This document shows positions 8,330 to 18,366 of a DNA stretch of 64,000 nt, one piece after another; within the stretch, counting starts at the first letter, position 1, and each line of letters starts with the position of its first letter. A model generated the notes under the pieces. It was not told the origin of the DNA. It did not search any database and saw only the letters and a list, made by a program, of their open reading frames with translations. The position numbers were made by a program, and so were the translations under genes. This DNA is from Streptomyces agglomeratus (GTDB lineage: Bacteria > Actinomycetota > Actinomycetes > Streptomycetales > Streptomycetaceae): NCBI RefSeq assembly GCF_001746415.1, contig NZ_MEHJ01000001.1, positions 4,966,501 to 5,030,500 of the forward strand, written 5' to 3'.

Positions 8330-9319
8330 ATGGTGATGGAGAGGGAGATGGACCTCATCGAGAACCTCGTCGAGCTGGACGGCGTCGAGAAGGTCTTCGA
8401 CGTACGCCGCAGGACCGGCCTGCTGCGGCGTGAGAAGACACAGGTGCGCGCGGTCGACGGGATCAGTTTCTCGGTGCCGCGCGGCGAGATGGTCGGGTAC
8501 ATCGGGCCGAACGGCGCGGGCAAGTCGACCACCATCAAGATGCTGACCGGCATCCTCACGCCGAGCAGCGGCCGCGTCCGGGTCGCGGGCATCGATCCGT
8601 CCCGGGAGCGTACGCGGCTGGCGCGGCGTATCGGGGTGGTGTTCGGGCAGCGTACGACGCTGTGGTGGGACCTGCCGCTGCGCGACTCGTACCGGCTGAT
8701 GCACCGCATGTACCGGATCCCGGACGACCGCTTCAAGGTGAACATGGCGCGCTGCGTCGAACAGCTCGACCTGGGCGAGCTGCTGGACGTACCGGTACGG
8801 CAGCTGTCGCTGGGGCAGCGGATGCGGGGAGACATCGCGGCGGCGCTGCTGCACGATCCCGAGGTGCTGTACCTGGACGAGCCGACGATCGGCCTGGACG
8901 TCATCTCCAAGGCCAAGGTGCGGGACTTCCTGCGGGACTTGAACGCGGAGCGCGGTACGACGGTCCTGCTGACGACGCACGACCTGACCGACATCGAGCA
9001 GTTGTGCAAGCGCGTGATGGTGATCGACCACGGGCGTCTGGTGTACGACGGGGCACTGGCCGGGCTGCACGAGGTGGGCGAGAGCGAGCGGACGCTGGTG
9101 GTGGACCTGGAGCGCGAGCTGCCGCCGGTCGAGGTGGCGGGGGCGCGGGTGGTGAAGGTGGAGGGGCCGAGGCAGTGGCTGGCGTTCCCGGCGTCGGTGT
9201 CGGCGGCGCCGCTGGTGGCGGCCGTGGCGCAGAGGTATCCGCTGGTGGACCTGTCGGTGCGGGAGCCGGACATCGAGGCGGTGATCGCGAAGATGTACGC
9301 GGACCGCTCGGCGCTCTGA
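8330..9319 (+). CDS. ABC transporter ATPase (NatA/COG4586 type)
   Basis: This 329-residue nucleotide-binding subunit energises the two upstream permeases. It has Walker A GPNGAGKSTTIKML (about residues 61-74), signature LSLGQRMRGD, Walker B VLYLDEPTIGLD and the switch His in TTHD. The extended segment before Walker A (VFDVRRRTGLLRREKTQVRAVDG) and the C-terminal regulatory domain of about 90 residues are typical of COG4586 ATPases. The start is six nt after the second permease; an internal ATG at 8348 is an alternative. Confidence 0.9.
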   Translation: MVMEREMDLIENLVELDGVEKVFDVRRRTGLLRREKTQVRAVDGISFSVPRGEMVGYIGPNGAGKSTTIKMLTGILTPSSGRVRVAGIDPSRERTRLARRIGVVFGQRTTLWWDLPLRDSYRLMHRMYRIPDDRFKVNMARCVEQLDLGELLDVPVRQLSLGQRMRGDIAAALLHDPEVLYLDEPTIGLDVISKAKVRDFLRDLNAERGTTVLLTTHDLTDIEQLCKRVMVIDHGRLVYDGALAGLHEVGESERTLVVDLERELPPVEVAGARVVKVEGPRQWLAFPASVSAAPLVAAVAQRYPLVDLSVREPDIEAVIAKMYADRSAL

Positions 9320-9372
9320 TCCCTGCCCGTGAACTCTGGGACCGGGCGCGCCGGTTGACTAGTCTGTTCGGT

Positions 9373-10083
9373 ATGACCAGTGGACTTCCGGAAATGCGCG
9401 CCTCCGACGCCGAGCGTGAGCGGGTCGCCGAGGTGTTGCGCGAGGCGGTCGCCGAGGGGCGGCTGGACATGGAGGAGTTCGACCAGCGTCTCGACGCCGT
9501 CTACAAGGCGCGTACGCACGGCGAGCTGGAGCCGCTGGTCCGCGATCTCCCGGTGCCGGGTACGGGGCCGGTCGCCTCGGTTGCCTCTCTGGCCTCTCCC
9601 GGCTCCTCCGGTACGCCCGTCTCCTGGCGGGCCCGGATCGGCGGCCCGGCCACGTCGAGGGGCGGCTTCGCCTTCTGGAGCGGCTTCGGGCGCAAGGGGA
9701 CGTGGACGGTGGGCCGCAGGTTCACGGCGTTCGCGATAATGGGCGGCGGCGAGATCGACCTGCGCGAGGCCCGCTTCGAGGAGCGGGACACCCTGATCCG
9801 CTGCTTCACGATCATGGGTGGCATCGCGGTCACGGTGCCGCCCGGGCTGGACGTGAACGTCAAGGGCGTCGGCTTCATGGGCGGCTTCGGCGACCTGACG
9901 AACCAGTCGTCGGAACCGGTGGCGCCGGACTCGCCGCGCGTGACGATCACCGGTTTCGCGCTGATGGGCGGCGTGGGCGTCGAACGCAAGATCACCCGTG
10001 CGGAGAAGCAGCGCCTCAAGGAGGCGCGCAAGCAGGAGAAGCTGGCGAGGAAGGCTGAGGCCGACCGCAAGGAGCTGGACTGA
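9373..10083 (+). CDS. DUF1707 plus LiaF-like (cell-wall stress) domain protein
   Basis: This 236-residue soluble protein starts with a DUF1707 domain (MRASDAERERVAEVLREAVAEGRL...) common in actinobacterial proteins. It continues after a Ser/Pro linker with a DUF2154/LiaF-like beta-rich domain containing three related FxxMGG repeats (FAIMGGGEIDL, FTIMGGIAVTV, FALMGGVGV). The C-terminus is a charged helix rich in Lys, Arg and Glu. Function is unproven; LiaF proteins regulate envelope stress signalling, so an envelope role is plausible. It is 50 nt downstream of the ABC exporter and faces a convergent gene. Confidence 0.8.
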   Translation: MTSGLPEMRASDAERERVAEVLREAVAEGRLDMEEFDQRLDAVYKARTHGELEPLVRDLPVPGTGPVASVASLASPGSSGTPVSWRARIGGPATSRGGFAFWSGFGRKGTWTVGRRFTAFAIMGGGEIDLREARFEERDTLIRCFTIMGGIAVTVPPGLDVNVKGVGFMGGFGDLTNQSSEPVAPDSPRVTITGFALMGGVGVERKITRAEKQRLKEARKQEKLARKAEADRKELD

Positions 10084-10114
10084 CCCCTGGCTCCGGCGGC
10101 CCTGTCCCGGGTCC

Positions 10115-10145
10115 CCGGCCGGGGCCCCCGGTGGGGGCCGGCCGT
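10115..10145. terminator. Bidirectional terminator-like hairpin between convergent genes
   Basis: GGCCCCC-GGT-GGGGGCC with an outer CGGCC/GGCCG pairing forms a very GC-rich hairpin between the DUF1707 gene and the convergent SGNH hydrolase gene. There is no T-run, which is common for Streptomyces terminators. Confidence 0.5.
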
Positions 10146-10159
10146 ACCCGTACGTACCG

Positions 10160-11452
10160 CTACACCCCTGCCGCGTCCGCGCTCCTGTTGAGGCTCGCGA
10201 GGTCGAACGCCGTGCCCATGTGCCGGTAGCCCTCGTCGCTCGGGTGCAGGTGGTCGCCCGAGTCGTACGCCGGAAGCAGCCGGTCCGGGGCGTACGGGTC
10301 GCGCAGCGCCTCGTCGAAGTCCACCACCGCGTCGAAGATTCCGCGCGTACGGATCGCCTCGTTGACGCTGTCCCGCACCGCTTCGAGCTGCGGGGTGTGG
10401 GCCCGGGTGCCCTCGAACGGCATCACCGTCGAGCCGACGACCCGCAGCCCGTGCGTCCGCGCCCGGCGCGCGAGCTGCTCCAGGCCCGCCGTGATGCGCG
10501 CCGCGTCGAGCTCGTGCGGCGGGCGCAGTATGTCGTTGATGCCGAGGACGACGACGACCGCCTTCACGCCGGAGCGGGAGAGTACGTCACGGTCGAAGCG
10601 GGCGAGGCCGCTCGGACCCGTACCGTCACTGAGCAGGCGGTTTCCGCTGATGCCCGCGTTGAGGACGCCGTAGCGCCCGTCCAGGCGGTCGGCGAGCACG
10701 TCCGTCCAGCGGCGGTTGGCGCCGGCCGTCGACGTGACGCCGTCGGTGATCGAGTCGCCGATGACGACGACCGCGCCCTCGGCCTTGCCGCTCAGTACGT
10801 CGACACCGGTGACATAGCGCCAGTACGGCGTCTGGCCGGTGTAGGCGTCGCCGAGCGGGTCCTCCGTACGGTCGCCCCGCGCGACGTACGACGTCTGCCG
10901 GGCGCGCGGGTGGTGCGTCACCGGGCCGCTGGGCGTGGGGGAGTACGTGGTGACGAGCAGGTCCGCGTCGTACGGCACCTTCAGCGGCGCGGGGTCGCTG
11001 ACGACCTGTCGGCCCGGCGGGATCACGACCGAGGGCGAGCCGCCGAAGAGCAGCCGGCGCATGGTTCCGTGCGCGGCGGTCGGGGCGCCGGGGGTGGCGG
11101 CGACGGCGATCGAGGCGTGCGTGACGTGCAGCGGCTGCACGCCGAAGAGGTTGGAGAGGGTGACGCGGGCGCTGGTGCCACCGATGCTGGTGTGTACGAC
11201 GTTACGAATCGAATGCCGCGGGAATCCTTGTTCCGTACCGGGCTCGGCGAAGGCGGGCGCGGTGGACCAGGTGCCGATCCAGGAAGCGGAGGTGGCCGGG
11301 GCCGCGGAACGCAGCGGCGTACGGGGACGGGCCTGTGTGTCGTCGTCAGGGCCGTGACCGCCGAGCGTCGCTCCGGCGAATATGGCCCCTGAGATGAGGA
11401 CAACCACCGCGGCGAGCGCGGCGAGCAAGGCATAACCGTTGCGCTTGGTCAT
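10160..11452 (-). CDS. Secreted SGNH/GDSL-family hydrolase
   Basis: The 430-residue protein has an N-terminal hydrophobic segment (about 6-28) acting as signal peptide or anchor, a beta-rich N-terminal domain beginning ASWIGTWSTAPAF, and a C-terminal SGNH hydrolase. Catalytic blocks are visible: VVVIGDSITDG (nucleophile Ser), GISGNRLL (block II Gly), VVLGINDI (block III Asn) and DHLHPSDEGY (block V Asp/His). This architecture is common in Streptomyces extracellular lipases and esterases, but substrate specificity cannot be read from the sequence. ATG start. Monocistronic and convergent with the DUF1707 gene. Confidence 0.88.
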   Translation of the reverse strand: MTKRNGYALLAALAAVVVLISGAIFAGATLGGHGPDDDTQARPRTPLRSAAPATSASWIGTWSTAPAFAEPGTEQGFPRHSIRNVVHTSIGGTSARVTLSNLFGVQPLHVTHASIAVAATPGAPTAAHGTMRRLLFGGSPSVVIPPGRQVVSDPAPLKVPYDADLLVTTYSPTPSGPVTHHPRARQTSYVARGDRTEDPLGDAYTGQTPYWRYVTGVDVLSGKAEGAVVVIGDSITDGVTSTAGANRRWTDVLADRLDGRYGVLNAGISGNRLLSDGTGPSGLARFDRDVLSRSGVKAVVVVLGINDILRPPHELDAARITAGLEQLARRARTHGLRVVGSTVMPFEGTRAHTPQLEAVRDSVNEAIRTRGIFDAVVDFDEALRDPYAPDRLLPAYDSGDHLHPSDEGYRHMGTAFDLASLNRSADAAGV

Positions 11453-11656
11453 GCTCGGTGTATCTCCTCGGGCGCAGGGAGCCCGAGGCTCCGTTCGAAC
11501 TCACTCCATGATGCGCCATTGCACCGCCCTGATAGACGTCGGGAACTCACAGTGCGTTCCACGAGTAGGTCAGGTAGGGAAAATTACGTACGAGACGGGT
11601 GCGTGTGAGCCGGACGGGTGAAGTGGATGGATCGTAAGAAGACGGGAACTGACGGC

Positions 11657-12970
11657 ATGTCCGACCAGGAGGTTTCCGGGTCTCCGGCCGCCGCCGCACC
11701 ACTCCCGCCCTTCGCGTACAGCGCGGCCGACGAGGAGAAGCGCCAGGGCGTACGCCGCATGAAGGCGACGGCCACCGGGCTGCTGCTTCTGGTCGCTGTG
11801 ATTTATGTCCTGGCCACCTGGGCGGAGCGGTCGGGCGTCGGGGGCTGGCCGCCGTACGTCGCGGCGGCGGCCGAGGCGGGCATGGTGGGCGCGTTGGCGG
11901 ACTGGTTCGCCGTAACGGCTCTGTTCAAGCGCCCGATGGGCCTGCCCATCCCGCACACCGCGATCATTCCCACGAAGAAGGACCAGCTGGGGACGACGCT
12001 CGGGTCCTTCGTGGGCGAGAACTTCCTGTCCGGGGACGTCGTACGCACCCGTCTGCGCGCCATCGGCATCGGCGCCCGCGTCGGGAGCTGGCTGTCGGAG
12101 CCGGCCCACGCCGACCGGGTGACGGAGGAGCTGTCCACGGCTCTGCGGGGCGCGCTGACCGTTCTGCGCGATTCCGACGTGCAGGCGGTGGTCGGGGAGG
12201 CGATCACGCGGCGGGCGGACGCCGCGGAAATCGCCCCGGGGATCGGCAGGGCGCTGGAGGGCGTCGTCGCGGACGGCGCGCACGACCGCGCGGTCGACCT
12301 GATCTGCACCCGCGCCTATGCCTGGCTGGTGCACCACGCGGACGCGGTGATGGAGGCGATCGAGGGCGGGGCGCCGGGCTGGACGCCGCGCTTCGTCGAC
12401 CGGAAGGTCGGCGACCGCGTCTACAAGGAGCTGCTGCGTTTCATCTCCGAGATGCGCGACGAGCCGGACCACCCGGCGCGCGGCGCGATCGACCGCTTCC
12501 TGACGGACTTCGCGACCGACCTCCAGTCGGACGAGGACACGCGGGCGAGGGTGGAGCGGCTGAAGTCGGAGATTCTGGGACGGGGCGAGGTGCAGGACGT
12601 GATCGCCTCGGCCTGGGCGTCCGTACGCACCATGATCATTTCTGCGGCGGAGGACGAGCAGAGCGAACTGCGCCTGCGGGTACGGGCATCGCTGCTCTCC
12701 CTGGGCCGGCGGCTGGCGACGGACCAGCGGTTGCAGGAGAAGCTGGACGGCTGGCTGGAGGGCGCCGCGGTGTACGTGGTGACGACGTACCGGACCGAGA
12801 TCACTTCGCTGATCAGCGACACCGTGGCGGGCTGGGACGCGGAGCACACGTCCAAGAAGATCGAGGCGCACATCGGACGGGACCTCCAGTTCATCCGGAT
12901 CAACGGCACGGTGGTGGGGGCGCTGGCGGGGCTGCTGATCTACACGGTGTCGCACGCGGTGGGCGGGTAG
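11657..12970 (+). CDS. DUF445 family membrane protein
   Basis: DUF445 proteins (YjiN-like) have one N-terminal membrane helix followed by EAGMVGALADWFAVTALFKRPMGLPIPHTAIIP, which is seen here, then a long helical cytoplasmic or periplasmic domain and a C-terminal membrane helix (NGTVVGALAGLLIYTVSHAV). No biochemical function is established for the family. I start at ATG 11657 (MSDQEVSG); a GTG 39 nt further upstream is in frame, but neither has a strong ribosome binding site. The 437-residue length is normal. Confidence 0.85.
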   Translation: MSDQEVSGSPAAAAPLPPFAYSAADEEKRQGVRRMKATATGLLLLVAVIYVLATWAERSGVGGWPPYVAAAAEAGMVGALADWFAVTALFKRPMGLPIPHTAIIPTKKDQLGTTLGSFVGENFLSGDVVRTRLRAIGIGARVGSWLSEPAHADRVTEELSTALRGALTVLRDSDVQAVVGEAITRRADAAEIAPGIGRALEGVVADGAHDRAVDLICTRAYAWLVHHADAVMEAIEGGAPGWTPRFVDRKVGDRVYKELLRFISEMRDEPDHPARGAIDRFLTDFATDLQSDEDTRARVERLKSEILGRGEVQDVIASAWASVRTMIISAAEDEQSELRLRVRASLLSLGRRLATDQRLQEKLDGWLEGAAVYVVTTYRTEITSLISDTVAGWDAEHTSKKIEAHIGRDLQFIRINGTVVGALAGLLIYTVSHAVGG

Positions 12971-12975
12971 CGGCG

Positions 12976-13014
<39 letters not shown>

Positions 13015-13200
13015 GGGGCGGAGGGCTGAGCTGGGGGCTGAGCGCGGGCGCGGTCGGCGGCTGGGGGAGCGGGGCCCGTGGGGAGGCGCTAGGGGCGGTG
13101 GGGTGCTGCCGTGGTGGGTGCGGCCGTGGGGGGTGCCCGCCGTGGGGGTGCTGTTGCAATGGCGGCGTCCGCCCGGCGCGCTGTTGCCACGGTGGCGAAT

Positions 13201-13240
13201 GCGCTGGGCGCGTGACCGCCTGTCGCCGGTCACGCGCCCA
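13201..13240. terminator. 16-bp perfect hairpin downstream of the DUF445 gene
   Basis: GCTGGGCGCGTGACCG pairs perfectly with CGGTCACGCGCCCAGC around an 8-nt loop. No other gene ends nearby, so it most likely terminates the DUF445 transcript 230 nt past its stop codon. Confidence 0.6.
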
Positions 13241-14048
13241 GCCTGTGGGGGAGTTGCTGAGTAGTACGCGGGGGATGCGCGGGCTGTTCAACGGCGCCCT
13301 GTTTTTGTTCCGGCGGCTTGGTCCGGCGCGCGGGTGAAGACCCCTGAAGCAGCGCCACTGGTCAGAACCGGACAGTCGTCATCGGTGTACGAACAGTAGG
13401 GATCGCCGCATAACGCTGTGCGCCGCGCGCTGCGGCGCTCGTGGCGCCGGGTGGCGCGACGGCCCCGCGGCTGAGGGGCCGGCGGTCGAGGGGCGGGGCG
13501 GAGGTGATGCCAGAGGCGCCGGAGGCACCGAGTACCTGACGGGACGTATGTGCAATAGCCACGACCGCCGAGGCGTGCGGAGCCGGGCACGTGCCCGGCG
13601 GGGCGGGGCGGCGAGCGGGACGGCCCGGCCGTGCCCGCGCACGGGCGGTCGGGCGCCGGGGCGGCCGGTGAGCAGCGGAGTCGCCGTACGGTCCGCGCAC
13701 CGTCGGCGTACCGCGTCCCGGCCGCCGACCGCCCGAGCCACGGCGGCGCGGCGACCCGACCTCCTGACCCTCCGGTCAGTTGACGGGTAATCAGCAAACA
13801 CCTGCGCTGCGTAGTGCCCTGCCGGGAGGGGCGTTCGCCGGCCCGGCCGCGCGGCGGGGATTCGCGGGCGGCGGGAGCGGTCGTCACCGGCCCCGCCGGG
13901 CCGGCGCGGAACACCCGCTGGTGGATGCGCGTAGAGCGGCTGAAAGGCGCCCTTGTTGAAGAGTCAACCGGACCCCAGGATTCCTACCACGCCGCTTGTC
14001 AGGCCCATGACCGCTACGGATGGTCGGGGGCCGCAGCGGCGTACTGAC

Positions 14049-14071
14049 GGGCCCGCCCACCCAGCGGGCCC
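14049..14071 (+). promoter_or_regulatory. Hairpin in the leader of the protease gene
   Basis: GGGCCCGC and GCGGGCCC form an 8-bp stem with a 7-nt loop 24 nt before the GTG start, leaving the GGAGG site exposed. It could act as an attenuator or an mRNA-stabilising structure. Confidence 0.4.
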
Positions 14072-14095
14072 CTGGGATCCCCACCGGAGGATGTA

Positions 14096-15013
14096 GTGAA
14101 CTTCAAGCGCCTCTCCCCCCTCGGCGGCGTCGCGAGACGTGCACGGCTGATCGCCGTCGCATCGACTCTGCTGACCGTCTCCGCGCTTGCCACCCCGATC
14201 GCCTCGGCCGAATCCGGCGACGGCGCTCGGGCGACCACCGCCCAGCTCGCCAAGACCGGCGACGCGGTGCTCGGCGCGGACGTGGCCGGTACCGCGTGGT
14301 ACACGGACACGGCGTCCGGCAAGCTCGTCGTCACGGCGGACACCACCGTCTCGGCCGCCGAGATAGCCAAGATCAAGAAGGCGGCCGGCGCACAGGCCGA
14401 CGCCCTGGAGATCAAGCGCACGCCCGGTACGTTCAGCAAGCTCATCGCGGGCGGCCAGGCCATCTACAGCGGCAGCGGCCGCTGCTCGCTCGGCTTCAAC
14501 GTGCGCAGCGGCACGACGTACTACGCCCTCACCGCCGGCCACTGCACCGAGGGCGCGGGCACCTGGTACACCAACTCCGGCAGGACGACGGTGCTCGGCT
14601 CCACCGCCGGGTCCAGCTTCCCGAACAACGACTACGGCCTCATCCGCCACTCCAGCTCCTCCGCCGCCGACGGCCGGGTCTACCTCTACAACGGCTCGTA
14701 CCGCGACATCACCGGCGCGGGCAACGCCTCCGTCGGCCAGGCGGTCCAGCGCAGCGGCAGCACCACCGGCCTGCGCGGCGGCACCGTCACCGGCCTCAAC
14801 GCGACCGTCAACTACGGCGGGGGCGACATCGTCTACGGCCTCATCCAGACCAACGTCTGCGCCGAGCCCGGTGACAGCGGCGGCGCCATGTTCGCTGGCA
14901 GCACGGCGCTCGGCCTGACCTCGGGCGGCAGCGGCAACTGCTCGTCCGGCGGCACGACGTTCTTCCAGCCGGTACCCGAGGCGCTGAACGCGTACGGGGT
15001 GAGCATCTTCTAG
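14096..15013 (+). CDS. Streptogrisin B-like secreted serine protease (S1E, alpha-lytic family)
   Basis: The 305-residue preproenzyme resembles Streptomyces griseus protease B. It has a signal peptide (1 to about 38, ending [10 protein letters not shown]), an alpha-lytic-type propeptide that is cleaved autocatalytically after folding, and a mature domain starting near [14 protein letters not shown]. The catalytic triad is His in LTAGHC, Asp in NNDYG and Ser in EPGDSGG. Mature-region Cys pairs (RCSLGF/GHC and [15 protein letters not shown]) match the two conserved disulfides. GTG start with GGAGG 5 nt upstream. Extracellular chymotrypsin-like protein degradation is expected. Confidence 0.93.
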   Translation: MNFKRLSPLGGVARRARLIAVASTLLTVSALATPIASAESGDGARATTAQLAKTGDAVLGADVAGTAWYTDTASGKLVVTADTTVSAAEIAKIKKAAGAQADALEIKRTPGTFSKLIAGGQAIYSGSGRCSLGFNVRSGTTYYALTAGHCTEGAGTWYTNSGRTTVLGSTAGSSFPNNDYGLIRHSSSSAADGRVYLYNGSYRDITGAGNASVGQAVQRSGSTTGLRGGTVTGLNATVNYGGGDIVYGLIQTNVCAEPGDSGGAMFAGSTALGLTSGGSGNCSSGGTTFFQPVPEALNAYGVSIF

Positions 15014-15029
15014 CCCCCACGCCACCAAG

Positions 15030-15061
15030 GCCGGCGGACCCCTTCACGGAGGTCCGCCGGC
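15030..15061 (+). terminator. Terminator of the protease gene
   Basis: GCCGGCGGACC and GGTCCGCCGGC form a perfect 11-bp stem with a 10-nt loop, 16 nt after the stop codon, followed by TTCT. Confidence 0.75.
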
Positions 15062-15407
15062 TTCTGCGTACCGGCACCCGACGAGCAGCCCGGGCCCCGG
15101 GGCGCCCGTCCGCTCTCTGTCCCCGGCCGCGCCCCGCCGACGGCCGCCCCCGGCGCACGCCCTTCCGCGCCCGCGCCCGCCCATCCGCCCGCCTGCTTGC
15201 CCCCTTGCCCGCTTGCCCGGCAACCGCGTGAGGGCGGTGGTGCGGACCGCCGCCGGGGTCCTCCCACCCGCTCGCAGCAGCATGTCGGCCACGCGGGCGA
15301 TCTCCTGCCCCCGCCCCGGATCGGCGCGCGAGATGTGACATCCCGTCATGTTCTTCTGGGCACCGACCCGTGTCCCTCGCGCCCAGCGCACAGCCCGGAG
15401 GAGCCCC

Positions 15408-16397
15408 ATGCCCCGCTTCCCACGCCTGGCCGGCATCGCCACCGCCGCCGTCGCCCTCGCGGCGCTCGCGGCGGCTCCCACCTCCGCCAAGGAGCCGACG
15501 CTGACCGACCCGCGCGTCGTCGAGCACTTCGACTTCGCCGCAGGCCAGACGCCGGAGAGCATCGCGCTCGAACCCGACGGCTCGGCCAACGTGACGTTCG
15601 CCCTCGCCCGCCAGGTCGCCCGTCTCTCCCCGCACCACGAGCCGCGCGTCATCGCCGAGCTCCCGGCTGTGGCGGGACAGAACACCCCGATCACCGAGAC
15701 CGCGGTCGCCACGGGCCTCGTGCGGGCGCACGACGGCACGCTGTACGTCAACTACGCCACCGGAACCAAGCTGACCGGCATCTGGCGCATCAGCCCCAAG
15801 AGCCACCACGTCAAGCAGATCGCATGCCTGCCGAAGAACGGCTTCCCCAACGGCCTCGCGCTCGACGAGCACCACGGCGTGCTGTACTCCGCCGACTCGG
15901 TGCGCGGCACCGTATGGCGCGTCCCGGCAAAGGGCGCCCAGGGCCACGACTGCCTCAAGCCGAAGGCGTGGGCCACGGGCAGCAAGCTGGAGCGTTCCGC
16001 ACCGCCGACCGGGTTCGTCGGCGCCAACGGCCTCAAGGTGCGGCACGGCGCCGTGTGGGTGACCAACTCCGACAAGGGGCTGCTGCTGCGCATCCCGGTG
16101 AAGAAGAACGGGTCCGCGGGCAAGATCCAGACCAGGGCGACCGGCCTGACCAACGTCGACGACTTCGCTTTCACCGGCCGTGACGACACGATCCTGGCCG
16201 CCCTGTTCACCGACAACAAGGTGGCCCTGGTACGGCCCAACGGCACCCACCGGGTCGTACTCACGGCGAAGGACGGCCTGTCGAACCCCAGCGCAGTGGC
16301 GGTACAGGGCAAGACGGTCTACGTAACGAGCCCCGCCTTCTTCACGATGCAGGACCCGAACCTCCTCCTGGCCACCCTGAACAAGCACCACCGCTGA
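15408..16397 (+). CDS. Secreted ScyD/ScyE-like (NHL/SMP-30-type) beta-propeller protein
   Basis: The 329-residue protein has a signal peptide (MPRFPRLAGIATAAVALAAL, cleavage near AAPTSA). It is followed by propeller-like repeats such as GTLYVNYATG, GFPNGLALDE, GVLYSADSVRGTVWRVP, GANGLKVRHGAVWVTNSDKG and NPSAVAVQGKTVYVTS. It resembles secreted Streptomyces proteins annotated as ScyD/ScyE family or SMP-30-like; no catalytic function is established. I use ATG 15408, which has GGAGGAG upstream, rather than a longer frame from 15348. Confidence 0.75.
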   Translation: MPRFPRLAGIATAAVALAALAAAPTSAKEPTLTDPRVVEHFDFAAGQTPESIALEPDGSANVTFALARQVARLSPHHEPRVIAELPAVAGQNTPITETAVATGLVRAHDGTLYVNYATGTKLTGIWRISPKSHHVKQIACLPKNGFPNGLALDEHHGVLYSADSVRGTVWRVPAKGAQGHDCLKPKAWATGSKLERSAPPTGFVGANGLKVRHGAVWVTNSDKGLLLRIPVKKNGSAGKIQTRATGLTNVDDFAFTGRDDTILAALFTDNKVALVRPNGTHRVVLTAKDGLSNPSAVAVQGKTVYVTSPAFFTMQDPNLLLATLNKHHR

Positions 16398-16527
16398 CCG
16401 ACCTCTGCCACATCGCGGCCCGACCGGACCGGCGCCCAGAGCCGGCCCGGCCGGGCCATGTCTTGCGTGCCGCCGTGTCCACGGCGGGCCGCCCGCTTCT
16501 CACTGGGTCAATCAGCGGAGGGAACAG
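16398..16527. other. Left boundary of the defence island
   Basis: The spacer between the propeller gene and the convergent end of drmB contains no gene. I see no tRNA, integrase or obvious attachment-site repeat here or at the right boundary near 36.1 kb. Confidence 0.4.
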
Positions 16528-18366
16528 TCACCGCCCAAGAACCCCGCTGAAGAAACCTGTGGACGGATCCTCCGGGGTGCCGATCAACAGGGCCCGGTCC
16601 AGGAGGCCGTTGTTCTGCTCGCAACTGGTCTCGGGTAGCAGGACGCATGCGTGACATGCCGCGAGGTTCGTGCTCCCCGCGCCACTCGCCTCGGACTCGA
16701 TGCAGAGCGGGTCCGCCGAGCACCACTCCGAACGGTGCATTGCGGACCGCAGAGCCTTGGCCAGACGTTCGGGGGCACCCTGGGCGACCACCCCGCCAAG
16801 GCTGCCCGCCGAGTCGCTTGTCGCGGTGTATATGAGCACCCCGGCCATGGAGTCGTCGGCATACAGGCGCTCCCGCAGGGACGCTGCCGGATATCCGCCG
16901 TCAAGACTCCACTCGTTTATGAGCACATGCGCCAAAGTGTGCAGCAACACCATGCGCGGAGTGGCCGGCGACTCGGGAACTGCCTTGGGGTCGGTCGCAC
17001 GCTCGCGGAGCCGGCGCAGATGATTGCTGTGTATCCGCTCGACCCGCGCGGCGACCGCGGCACTCCGGGCCCAGGAGTCGATCCTTGCCTCGTCGAGCCT
17101 GAGGAAGACGCCCTCGCCCTGCACCTCCATGGCGGGGAGCCAGTCGAGGTGGGTGAGTGACAGCTGGGCTTCGTGCACGTCCGCATTGGTGTCCGGTGTG
17201 TCCACCCGGGAGAAAGCCTTGAGCGCCCGGACCTCGCGCAGTCGCTTGACCAGCATAGGGCGATCCAACCCGTACGGGAGGAGCGCAGTGGCGGCGGACG
17301 TCGGGGGCTCGCAGATGAACTGTTCTTCCCGGTTCTGATCGCGTTCGAGGTTGCCGACGCTCAAGCGCTCGTACTCCTGCTTGCGCAGTGCGAGGTAGGC
17401 GCTGTCCCGCACCTGCTCCTGGTCGGCCCCGGTGTCCCCATGCTTTTCGGCTTCCAACAGGGCCATGACCGTGTCGATGGAAATTTCGGGGCCCTTTTCC
17501 CGGACCGCCCGAATTTTCAAATACAGTTCTATTTCTGCCCGACTGAGCCCGCGGAGAATGTCCCACTCCTCCGCGAGGCGGGCCGCCGTACCGTCACTGT
17601 AGGGCGGAATCGAAAGAGCGGACTTGACGATCGGTTGCCACGCCACGGACGAACCGCGCTGGAGTGTGCGTGGAACTTCGGAGCAGGATTCGGCGGGGGC
17701 GTCCTTCAGCCAGGGCCGCTTGCCTTCACAGCGAACCTGTAGGTTCGACAGGGCGCTCCGTCGGAAGGCCCCCTCCATGGAAACCTCGGGAATGCCGCAG
17801 GTGCACGAGATTACGATGGAGCGCAGAGATGCCGTCTTTCCGCTGGTGCGCAGACGCATTGCACCACCGCATCGCCCGGACTCGCCCTCCTGCCGGTTGT
17901 TTCGGTGTGCCCATTTCCAGTAGGGGAAGTCGTCGATGTGGCCCTTGGCGCAGGCCGTCACGAATCGGGACGGTACGAGTTCCTCCAGGCAGTCACCGCA
18001 TTCGTTTTTTCCGGGTGGGGAGTTGAAGCCGCGAACGGGCCGCAGGGCGTTGCAGACCGCGCACGAGTGCCACAGCGGAAAGCGTCGGACCCGTACGCCG
18101 TCTTTGCTCGTGTCGTCGGACGCAGGGGGCAGCCGGAAGAACTTCACGCCAAGGATGCGAGCCAATCGGTGTTCGTGGATCACTGGAGCCTCGCCGATGT
18201 TCCACGAGTCGGTTCCGGAGACAATGAACGACTCGGTGTCGACGGCGATGAGCGAGCCGACACCGTAGGTAGTGATCATCTGAGACCGGCGTACCGAACC
18301 GCGTCGTGGAAGGCTGCGCTCGGGCATTCCGCCGCTGCGACGCCGCCGGGACGGGGGAGGGGTCAT
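16528..18366 (-). CDS. drmB: DrmB, DUF1998 protein of a DISARM-type defence system
   Basis: DrmB works with the DrmA helicase in DISARM anti-phage systems. The 612-residue protein shows the DrmB layout: an N-terminal RRSQMITTYGVGSLIAVDTESFI block, a zinc-binding pattern (CAVCN...CGDC), the FVTACAKGHIDDFPYWKWAH motif, and a C-terminal DUF1998 module. That module includes LLHTLAHVLINEWSLDGGY, GVLIYTATSDSAGSLGGV and a Cys cluster (CSADPLC, ACHACVLLPETSC). Its ATG overlaps the drmA stop by 4 nt, implying translational coupling. Codon use is visibly less GC-saturated than in flanking core genes. Confidence 0.9.
   Translation of the reverse strand: MTPPPSRRRRSGGMPERSLPRRGSVRRSQMITTYGVGSLIAVDTESFIVSGTDSWNIGEAPVIHEHRLARILGVKFFRLPPASDDTSKDGVRVRRFPLWHSCAVCNALRPVRGFNSPPGKNECGDCLEELVPSRFVTACAKGHIDDFPYWKWAHRNNRQEGESGRCGGAMRLRTSGKTASLRSIVISCTCGIPEVSMEGAFRRSALSNLQVRCEGKRPWLKDAPAESCSEVPRTLQRGSSVAWQPIVKSALSIPPYSDGTAARLAEEWDILRGLSRAEIELYLKIRAVREKGPEISIDTVMALLEAEKHGDTGADQEQVRDSAYLALRKQEYERLSVGNLERDQNREEQFICEPPTSAATALLPYGLDRPMLVKRLREVRALKAFSRVDTPDTNADVHEAQLSLTHLDWLPAMEVQGEGVFLRLDEARIDSWARSAAVAARVERIHSNHLRRLRERATDPKAVPESPATPRMVLLHTLAHVLINEWSLDGGYPAASLRERLYADDSMAGVLIYTATSDSAGSLGGVVAQGAPERLAKALRSAMHRSEWCSADPLCIESEASGAGSTNLAACHACVLLPETSCEQNNGLLDRALLIGTPEDPSTGFFSGVLGR

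Noticed and set aside
13362..13790. Small frames on both strands in the protease-upstream region
   Set aside because: Arg/Pro/Ala-rich, no ribosome binding site and no recognisable domain. The 112-codon minus-strand frame ending in PMTTVRF was the best candidate but not convincing.
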